Source: Mariniphaga sp.
Lineage (GTDB): Bacteria; Bacteroidota; Bacteroidia; Bacteroidales; Prolixibacteraceae
Length of the DNA: 64,000 nt
Direction of reading: 5' to 3'
Assembly (NCBI GenBank): GCA_024636975.1
Contig: JAGXGA010000062.1
Span: forward strand, 62,001-126,000
A model generated the notes under the pieces. It had not been told where the DNA came from. It made no database searches and saw only the letters and a program-made list of their open reading frames with translations. Of this stretch, positions 57,521 to 64,000 are shown one piece after another. Positions within the stretch are counted from its first letter, which is position 1. The number at the start of each line of letters is the position of its first letter. Both the position numbers and the translations under genes were made by a program.

Positions 57521-59380
57521 TTAATATTCCTTCAGGTAGCAGTAAAATGTTGTTCCTTTTCCGGGCGTGCTTTCAACGTTTATGTAACCTCCATTTTTTT
57601 CAATTATACTTTTAATAAGATATAATCCTATTCCTGTCCCAGTTGCTTTATCTACTTCAAACCGCTGAAAAGGTGAAAATATTTTTTCCCCGTATTTGTT
57701 CATATCAATTCCAATTCCGTTGTCGTTAACAGCTAATAAAGTATAATTTTTTTCCTTTTGTGTACTGATTTTAATGTGTAGAGGAACATCATCACGGCTA
57801 TACTTTATGGAATTACTAATCAGGTTTTTTATTACGCTGTACAGCAAAGGTTCAATATACCGGATTGCAGATTTTTCTTTAATATCAAGATTTATAGCGG
57901 AAGTAGGTAGTTTATCCCTGTATTCCAGCAAGATATCATTAACCACATTTTTAAAATATACCAAGCTTGCTGATGACTTGTCAGTATCCCGTACGCGTAA
58001 TATATCTGTAATGCTTTTGATTGTTTTATCAAGCTGATCTGCCATTTCTTTGAAATGTTCCAACATTTTAAGTTTTTGCTTAGGTTCCATTTTTTCCATA
58101 ACCTCAAAAAAACCATACATATTTGCCACCGGCCCTTTCAGGTCATGTGCTGCAATGTAAAGAAGATTTTCAACCAGTTCTTTATCCTTTTTCAACAAAT
58201 CTTCAATTTCTCTTTGCTTGGTAATATCAGTGGCTGTTCCAAACCAGCGGAGGCTGTTAGCTATTTCATCCCAGACCGGAATTACACGAAAAAGAAACCA
58301 TTTGTATCCTCCAGCTTTGTTTTTTAACGGGACAAACTCATCCCAGGGTTCTTCGTTCTTTATTGCAAAGCTGACTGTTTCTGCAAGTCGTTTCATGTGT
58401 TCAGGATGTATTATTTTTTTCCAACCATAACCTTCTATTTCATGTGGAGATTTTCCGGTATAATCAATCCACCTTTTATTGATCCATATTATTTTCCCCA
58501 CATTATCGGCCATCCATGCCAATTGAGATATGTTGTTGGCAAGTGTCCGGAATTTTTCTTCGCTTACCTTTAACTCTTCAACTTTTTGCCTGAATATTTC
58601 TTCAGTTTTTATGCGTGCTGTGATATCGGTAAAAAGTATACCGAACTGATAGAGTTGCGGCTTTCCTATAGAGAAAGAATACACATCGAACCAACGGCCT
58701 ATTGCTTCAGAACCTTGCTGAAAACGAACCGGTTCACTTGTTAACACAACCTTTCCGTAGATATCAATCCAGTGCTGTTCCAGGTCCGGCACCAGTTCCA
58801 GGGCAGTTCTTCCAACAGGATTTTTCAGACCGGTTTGTTTTTCCCAGGATGGATTTATCTCCAGCCAGCGATAATCACTAGGTTTACCATTTTCATCAAA
58901 TATCATTTCGCAAATGCCAAAACCTTCATCAATGGATTCAAATAAAGTATGGTATTTCTCTTCAGACTTCCGAAGGGCTTCTTCTGCCTGTTTACGTTTA
59001 GAGATATCCTCCACCACGCCAATAATAAAAATCAAATTTCCGTTTTCATCGGTTACAGCAGATACTGTAAGATCAACCCAGACAATATTGCCATTCTTCT
59101 TAAGATACCGTTTTTCTATGCTGTAGGAATTAATCTCACCACGTCTGAGCATATCAGCCTGTCTGAGATCCTCTTCCAAATCATCGGGATGGGTAATTTC
59201 CTGAAAGGTTTTTTGCAGCAGCTCTTCTTTAGAGTAGCCTGTAATTTCTGCCATTTTTTGGTTTACACTGATATAACGTCCGGGCGGGTCTACCTGGGTC
59301 ATACCAACTGCTGCATTTTCAAATGTCAGTCTGAAAAGTTGTTCAGGGTCAAAACGATTTCCTTTGTGCAGTATTGCCAT
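57521..59380 (-). CDS. PAS-domain sensor histidine kinase
   Basis: The 619-residue protein has three PAS domains in a row (about residues 15-135, 140-265 and 280-390), with PAS-typical ends such as GVVEDISKRKQAEEAL and GTATDITKQREIEDLL. The phosphoacceptor is H412 in AAHDLKGPV. The ATPase domain has the N box NLISNSIKY, the G1 box DNGIGID and the G2 box GTGIGLYLIKSI. No membrane segment is seen, so it is probably a cytosolic sensor of a small molecule or redox state. No response regulator is nearby, so it is an orphan kinase. Confidence 0.93.
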   Translation of the reverse strand: MAILHKGNRFDPEQLFRLTFENAAVGMTQVDPPGRYISVNQKMAEITGYSKEELLQKTFQEITHPDDLEEDLRQADMLRRGEINSYSIEKRYLKKNGNIVWVDLTVSAVTDENGNLIFIIGVVEDISKRKQAEEALRKSEEKYHTLFESIDEGFGICEMIFDENGKPSDYRWLEINPSWEKQTGLKNPVGRTALELVPDLEQHWIDIYGKVVLTSEPVRFQQGSEAIGRWFDVYSFSIGKPQLYQFGILFTDITARIKTEEIFRQKVEELKVSEEKFRTLANNISQLAWMADNVGKIIWINKRWIDYTGKSPHEIEGYGWKKIIHPEHMKRLAETVSFAIKNEEPWDEFVPLKNKAGGYKWFLFRVIPVWDEIANSLRWFGTATDITKQREIEDLLKKDKELVENLLYIAAHDLKGPVANMYGFFEVMEKMEPKQKLKMLEHFKEMADQLDKTIKSITDILRVRDTDKSSASLVYFKNVVNDILLEYRDKLPTSAINLDIKEKSAIRYIEPLLYSVIKNLISNSIKYSRDDVPLHIKISTQKEKNYTLLAVNDNGIGIDMNKYGEKIFSPFQRFEVDKATGTGIGLYLIKSIIEKNGGYINVESTPGKGTTFYCYLKEY

Positions 59381-59500
59381 ATTAATGAGGAATTTAACAC
59401 ATTAAAGGTACGGTTAAAAAATTAAAAACCAAATTGGTCATTTTTCACATTTGCGGCAGGTTTTACTAAGGGATGTTGCGACAAAATTGCGACAAGAGTA

Positions 59501-59535
59501 TAAAAAAAGACCTGCAGTTGATTCTGCAAGTCTTT
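59501..59535 (-). terminator. Terminator facing left, no intact gene upstream
   Basis: On the minus strand, an imperfect stem AAAGACTTGCAG / CTGCAGGTCTTT (one mismatch, 6-base loop) is followed by a T run. The nearest minus-strand gene upstream of it begins more than 1.8 kb away, so it probably belonged to a lost gene. Confidence 0.6.
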
Positions 59536-59571
59536 AATATTCAAAATTGGAGCTACAAGATTTACTTTACC

Positions 59572-59763
59572 ATGAATCTTAGGGGAGAGGAAACTAAATT
59601 AAAAACCTTGTTCGCTTCGCTCTGGACATCTTATATTCCAGAGAACAGAATGAATCCGCATTATGGATTTGGCTGGAATACCCAAATCTTGTATAATCGT
59701 AGAATTATATTTCATCCAGGTGTAGCCGGAACTGAATATTTAAATTTATTGAGGATCAGGTAA
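59572..59763 (+). pseudogene. Fragment of a serine hydrolase (beta-lactamase-type) C-terminus
   Basis: The short frame encodes LKTLFASLWTSYIPENRMNPHYGFGWNTQILYNRRIIFHPGVAGTEYL. The order YGFGW, then H-G or HPG, then GT is the C-terminal pattern of class C beta-lactamase-like serine hydrolases. The catalytic SxxK and YxN parts are absent, so this is a decayed remnant, not a functional gene. The rest of the 534-base gap between 59381 and 59914 holds the terminator described above and short direct repeats. Confidence 0.5.
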
Positions 59764-59914
59764 GCATTATAGTTTTGATCAATCAGTCCCGTTATGAAAG
59801 TATTTTTAAACTATGTGCGAAAATGAAAGTTTTGTTGGTGAATTTAATAGAAGTGTAACTGCTAAAAATTAATGAACGATTTTTGCAAAAATATAAATTA
59901 CAAAATCTACATTC

Positions 59915-60826
59915 ATGAAAACATTAATTTTTCTTGTGGTTTTGATTTTACCCAAGTTGTTATTTTCACAACAAATAGCCGATACTGCTTATTATCCGAT
60001 AATACAGAATCCAGAATATGAGTTATGGAAAGGACCTGTAGTTTTTATCGACGAAGGACACCATAACTTCCATACAAAAAATGGACGATATAAGGCTTTC
60101 TCAAACCTTTTGGAGAGAGATGGATACAATGTAAAAGAATATAGGGGTGTATTTGAAAAGAACCAGTTATCTAAAGGAAAAATTATAGTAGTCTCAAATG
60201 CATTAAATGAAATTAATTTGGAAGATTGGTTTTTACCAAATCCATCGGCTTTCACAATATCAGAAATTGAAGTAATGAGAGAATGGGTCTTTGAAGGAGG
60301 AAGTTTATTCTTAATTGCCGACCATATGCCAATGGCTGGTGCAGCAGCAGATCTTGCAAAAGCATTTGGATTTGAATTCACTAATGGATTTGTGTTTGAT
60401 ACTCTTTCAGGAGGCCCTGTATATTTTAATTTATATGAAAAAACACTTACAGAAAGTATAATCACAAAAGGGAGAAACTCATCGGAGAGTGTCAGGCAAA
60501 TTGCAACATTTACTGGTCAGGCATTCAAAATACCAGATGATGCTACTCCTATTTTGACTTTTAATAAAAGATATGTGAATATGCTTCCTGATACAGCATG
60601 GGTATTTGATGATGAAACAACTAAATTTAATGTAGAAGGATGGTCGCAGGGTGCTTATAAAACATATGGAAAAGGAAAAATCGTAGTATTTGGAGAAGCA
60701 GCAATGTTTACAGCCCAATTAGCAGGTCCTCAAAAAAGAAAGATAGGCATGAATAATGAAGTTGCACCAGAAAATTATCAATTATTGCTAAATATAATCC
60801 ATTGGTTAGATGGTAAACTTGAATAA
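59915..60826 (+). CDS. Exported protein, DUF4350/glutamine-amidotransferase-like fold (tentative)
   Basis: The 303-residue protein has a Sec signal (MKTLIFLVVLILPKLLFSQ). The mature part has FIDEGHHNFHTKNGRY, IIVVSNALNE, VFEGGSLFLIADHMPMAGAAADLAKAFGFEF and GKIVVFGEAAMFTAQ. This alternation of strands and helices resembles DUF4350/GATase1-like proteins often seen in gliding Bacteroidota. The function is not known. It sits alone between decayed segments. Confidence 0.6.
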   Translation: MKTLIFLVVLILPKLLFSQQIADTAYYPIIQNPEYELWKGPVVFIDEGHHNFHTKNGRYKAFSNLLERDGYNVKEYRGVFEKNQLSKGKIIVVSNALNEINLEDWFLPNPSAFTISEIEVMREWVFEGGSLFLIADHMPMAGAAADLAKAFGFEFTNGFVFDTLSGGPVYFNLYEKTLTESIITKGRNSSESVRQIATFTGQAFKIPDDATPILTFNKRYVNMLPDTAWVFDDETTKFNVEGWSQGAYKTYGKGKIVVFGEAAMFTAQLAGPQKRKIGMNNEVAPENYQLLLNIIHWLDGKLE

Positions 60827-61051
60827 AAAAAATGGCAGTTAAATCATGTGCTTCCCAATTCTACAACAAATAGGGGTTGAATGGAGTTTAAAATTCCTTA
60901 TTAGTTTCATTGGAGAAGAAATGGTGAAACTCTGAATGAGTCCCAAAGGGTTAATTTCATTTTACTCCAGATGATAAAAAATTGCCAGTTCACCTTTTTT
61001 TGCAAACCTTCTTCTAGATAACAGGAAGTTCGGCCATCAACTCTTGGAAGA

Positions 61052-61166
61052 GCAAAGCACATGGGGTGAACTTTCGCGACAGGCTGGTTTTCTTTCTGAA
61101 CAACATTCATCCATACGATGATGATTACTGTAAAGGCCTAGCCGAATTGCTGCCTCACAATTTTAA
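61052..61166 (+). repeat. 115-base repeat, copy 2
   Basis: This copy pairs with 52347-52461. It keeps an open frame, FRDRLVFFLNNIHPYDDDY, which resembles the head of a cyclic-nucleotide-binding regulator, and it is joined directly to a sigma-factor-like fragment. Confidence 0.75.
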
Positions 61167-61335
61167 CGAAAATACCAGCGATTCGCAATTGTTCCGTAAA
61201 ATCAAATCGGGTTTAAAGGAGGCATACAGGCAGTTATTTGAACGCTATGCCCCAGGGATTTATAAATGGATAATTTTAAAAGGTCTTACTTTGAGAAGGG
61301 AGAAAGTAGAATGTCAGCATTATTTCACTCCTTAA
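61167..61335 (+). pseudogene. Remnant of an ECF sigma factor head
   Basis: The frame continuing from copy 2 of the repeat encodes DSQLFRKIKSGLKEAYRQLFERYAPGIYKW, which is typical of the N-terminus of region 2 of ECF sigma factors. It then runs into unrelated residues and stops at 61335, overlapping the end of the large minus-strand gene. The result is a fused remnant of two different regulator genes, not a functional protein. Confidence 0.6.
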
Positions 61336-64000
61336 ATTTAACAATTTTATAGCCATTAATAGGCGATAAATTATCTTCGGAAGTTATATATAAAAAATAA
61401 ATCCCCGGACTTAAAAATCCAGTTTTAACCTGGTAATTCTTAATCTGTGAAACTCGATCTTTGAAATAAACTCTTCCATCAACACCAAATACAGCGATAT
61501 GATATTTGGAAGGGGCATCAAATTCAATATTTAGAAAATTGTTAAAGGGATTGGGACTTATCCTAAATGAAGAAAATAGATTTTCATGAATGTTTGTAGT
61601 ACCTTCAACTATGATGTTTTTACTAATTGTATCAATACATAATCCGTCATTTCTCATTAGCTTAATTTCATAGTCTCCCGGAGATTTAAAAGCAAATTCG
61701 AATTCATTTTCGTTGTTAATAAATGCACTGTCTCCAATTTGCCAAAAAAAGTTCCCGGAATTCCCGGAGAAATTATTAACAGTTAACAATTCATTCTGTG
61801 TTAAATCGATAACCGTATCTGACAACGTAAAATCAAGGGGAAATTCAGGTGCCAAATTAATTGAGTCGGTAAAATTACAACCATCATACACGTATGAAAC
61901 ATAATATATTCCCGGCGATAGGGAATTTAGGCTTAATTCATTTGAATTATTGTGAAGCCATTTCACATTGCTTACCAGCGGATCTAAATTTATTTTACCA
62001 TCCGACGAGTTTGAGCATGTAGGTTGATTAATATTCAGTTGGGCATCATTAATTTTATTGTGAATGTTAAACCTGATTCTATCCTGCAGATTTGTGTTGC
62101 TATAATTCGCTTCAGATGCCAGGCTGATTGTTTCATTTTCATTACTAAGATCCAGATAAATCTTATCTGAATTTGTTGAAACTAACTCATCGTCGATATA
62201 CCAATTTATTTTTGTAGTACCGGTACATCTGTTTTTTGAATATAACATTAATATTTCAACATTGTCTCCCTCGCAAAATTCAAAATCAGTATTCTCCAAA
62301 GCAAAAGTATTCTCGTCATAAGCCACCTCAATGCCTCCCACATTCGCACCGAGAATATCAAAGCTATGTTTACTCTCGCTTACATTAGTGATTATTTTTA
62401 ATTTTGATGTGTTGCCATAATTGTCTTCAGCTATTACCTCTTGAACGAGTGTACCATAACCTTCATCGTCATAAATTATATCTTCAACTATAATTGTATC
62501 CCGGTAAATGCCGGATTCATCTTCAATAACTGCATTTTCAAGTCTAAAATAATAGTCATCGGGAAATACATATTTACAAGAAAGTGTGACTTCCAATGTA
62601 TCTTTATTTTGACCTAAAAATGAATAATTACCATCAAATCCCAGTTCCTCATCCAGGAAATAATTTGTACTTATTTGTATTTCATCAACGAGTATTTTTG
62701 GAACGGTCGTGTCCTCCACAACGATGTTCCTTTCCACCGATATAGTTTTACTTATTGCAGAGGAGCACACCCCATTATTGTTTGTGAGTTTAATTTCATA
62801 GTTTCCCGGTGATTTAAAAGTAAAGTTAAATTTATCTTCGTTGTTTACAAAAGTGCTGTCTCCGATTTGCCATGAAAAATCACCTGTGAGATTTGAAATA
62901 TTCGTGATTGTTAATAATTCATTTTGATTCAGATCAATTATTTTGTCTGATACAGTAAAATCCAGAATGTTGTCAGGAATCAGAATAATTGTGTCGTTAA
63001 ATTCACAATTGTTATAAGAATAGGAAACATAATATAAACCTTCTTCAAGAGAACTCAAATTCAAAGCATTTGAGTTATTATGAAACCATTCTACATTACT
63101 TACTCTTGAGTCTAAATAAATACTACCATCAGCGTAATTTGAACAAGTGGGATTATCCAATACTATAAATGAATCATTACTTGTTTTTTTAATTGTAATC
63201 GGGATTCTGTCATTAAAATCAGTATTACTAAATTCAGCTTCAACTGCCAATTTAATACTATCAGTTTCATTACCCAACACAATAGAAATTGTATCTGAAT
63301 TTCTGGAAACCAGTTCATCGTTTATATACCAATCAATATTTGTAAAACCGGTACATCCATTTTTTGAATATAATGCCTCTACTTCTATATTTTTAAGACT
63401 ACAAAACTCAAATTCAGATTTTTCTAAAGTATAACTACTTTCGTCGTAAAATACCTGTATGTCACCCACATTCATTCCTCTATATTCAAAACTATAAATA
63501 GAACCAATTGTTGCAATAACTACCAATTCCGATTTATTACCAGAATTGTCTTCAGCAATTATCGTGTTGTAAACTGTACCGTATCCCCTTTCATCAGGTA
63601 TAGTTTCGATAATGATTGTATCATGGACCACCCCAGATTCATCTTCAATGGTTACATTTTCCAATTCAAAATAATACTCCTCCGGGAAATAATAAAGACA
63701 CGATATAAAAATTTTCAGCGTATCGTCACTTAAAAATTCGTAATATAAATCAGGGTCATCTGGTCGATAATTCGCATTAATCTGTGATTCATCAATGGTA
63801 ATCTGAGGAGGAATTGTGTCTTGCACCGGAAGGTCACCTTCTACCGTTACATTTTTATATATTGTATCATTACAAATTTCACTACTGTTTATTAGTTTAA
63901 TTTCATAGTCACCCGCAGAATTGAAACTAAATTCAAATTCATTCTGATTATTAATAAAAGAACTGTCCTTAATTTGCCATAGATAGTTGCCAGTAATGTT
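61325..64000 (-). CDS. Very long repeat protein with T9SS sorting domain, 5' end outside window
   Basis: The frame is open to the right edge, so the start is not in the window; the GTG at 63826 is internal to a repeat. It shows two complete ~370-residue modules and part of a third. Each has a DTxxPxIxxDE start, a run with EDESGxxxDTII and EDNxGNxS, then FEFC and YSKNxCTG, then PTCSNxxDG, and last a PKD-like segment FSWQIGDSxFVNNE and GDYEIKL. The C-terminus is a T9SS type A sorting domain (FRISPNPFNNFLNIEF, ending GYKIVKFKE), so it is exported to the surface. Cysteines recur at fixed places in each module. Confidence 0.88.
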   Translation of the reverse strand, partial: NITGNYLWQIKDSSFINNQNEFEFSFNSAGDYEIKLINSSEICNDTIYKNVTVEGDLPVQDTIPPQITIDESQINANYRPDDPDLYYEFLSDDTLKIFISCLYYFPEEYYFELENVTIEDESGVVHDTIIIETIPDERGYGTVYNTIIAEDNSGNKSELVVIATIGSIYSFEYRGMNVGDIQVFYDESSYTLEKSEFEFCSLKNIEVEALYSKNGCTGFTNIDWYINDELVSRNSDTISIVLGNETDSIKLAVEAEFSNTDFNDRIPITIKKTSNDSFIVLDNPTCSNYADGSIYLDSRVSNVEWFHNNSNALNLSSLEEGLYYVSYSYNNCEFNDTIILIPDNILDFTVSDKIIDLNQNELLTITNISNLTGDFSWQIGDSTFVNNEDKFNFTFKSPGNYEIKLTNNNGVCSSAISKTISVERNIVVEDTTVPKILVDEIQISTNYFLDEELGFDGNYSFLGQNKDTLEVTLSCKYVFPDDYYFRLENAVIEDESGIYRDTIIVEDIIYDDEGYGTLVQEVIAEDNYGNTSKLKIITNVSESKHSFDILGANVGGIEVAYDENTFALENTDFEFCEGDNVEILMLYSKNRCTGTTKINWYIDDELVSTNSDKIYLDLSNENETISLASEANYSNTNLQDRIRFNIHNKINDAQLNINQPTCSNSSDGKINLDPLVSNVKWLHNNSNELSLNSLSPGIYYVSYVYDGCNFTDSINLAPEFPLDFTLSDTVIDLTQNELLTVNNFSGNSGNFFWQIGDSAFINNENEFEFAFKSPGDYEIKLMRNDGLCIDTISKNIIVEGTTNIHENLFSSFRISPNPFNNFLNIEFDAPSKYHIAVFGVDGRVYFKDRVSQIKNYQVKTGFLSPGIYFLYITSEDNLSPINGYKIVKFKE

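Overview
The window reads as chromosomal DNA of a Bacteroidota bacterium, probably a marine or sediment Marinilabiliales/Prolixibacteraceae-type organism (inference; no rRNA or marker tree is available here). The evidence is promoters of the TTG-N20-TAnnTTTG type, many lipoproteins, type IX secretion (T9SS) C-terminal sorting domains, a sulfatase and glycoside hydrolases, and a Bacteroidota-style V-type ATPase operon. No rRNA, tRNA, CRISPR array or intact insertion sequence was seen.

Region 1 (1-6.6 kb) is a V-type ATPase operon entering from the left edge: a DUF2764-type subunit, then A, B, D, I and K, ending at an intrinsic terminator. The K proteolipid carries the residue set that binds Na+ in enterococcal NtpK, so the machine may be sodium-coupled. 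Region 2 (6.6-19.8 kb) is mixed housekeeping: an outer-membrane-like protein, IlvD, an extended GroES-like protein, an aminotransferase, a PQQ-propeller lipoprotein, a HAD phosphatase, small lipoproteins, a PHP-domain protein, an alpha/beta hydrolase, a GPP34 protein and a DgkA-type kinase. An unusual 108-base array of inverted repeats with exact 11-base phasing lies at 14.0-14.1 kb.

Region 3 (19.8-32.2 kb) holds an orphan antitoxin-like gene, then a membrane protein, a winged-helix regulator and CreD. The same operator-like palindrome overlaps the -7 box in front of the first and the third of these. Next come two small paralogous membrane proteins, a dapB-lepB-lapA-wbqC cluster on the minus strand, a Cof-type HAD phosphatase, an M16 peptidase, a membrane protein and a glycosyltransferase. 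Region 4 (32.3-51.0 kb) is carbon acquisition: tandem GH5 enzymes (one with a T9SS tail), a CbpA/DnaJ gene, a complete TRAP transporter (P, Q, M), a Tat-exported deacetylase-like protein, DUF1846, a ketopantoate-reductase family enzyme, a YeeE/YedE sulfur transporter, and a run of secreted beta-helix, sulfatase, SGNH esterase and jelly-roll-like proteins suited to a sulfated, acetylated polysaccharide.

Region 5 (51.0-64.0 kb) is an accessory, decayed zone. It contains gene remnants (a T9SS tail, a serine-hydrolase tail, a cyclic-nucleotide-regulator head fused to a sigma-factor head) and a pair of 115-base repeats 8.7 kb apart. A visibly GC-rich GMC oxidoreductase looks transferred. It and a neighbouring SDR gene share a duplicated ~110-base upstream region. 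A HEAT-repeat membrane protein sits beside an unrecognised HEARH-motif (putative zinc peptidase) protein; this pair is the best candidate for something undescribed. A three-PAS histidine kinase follows, and the window ends inside a very long T9SS-exported protein built of ~370-residue repeats.
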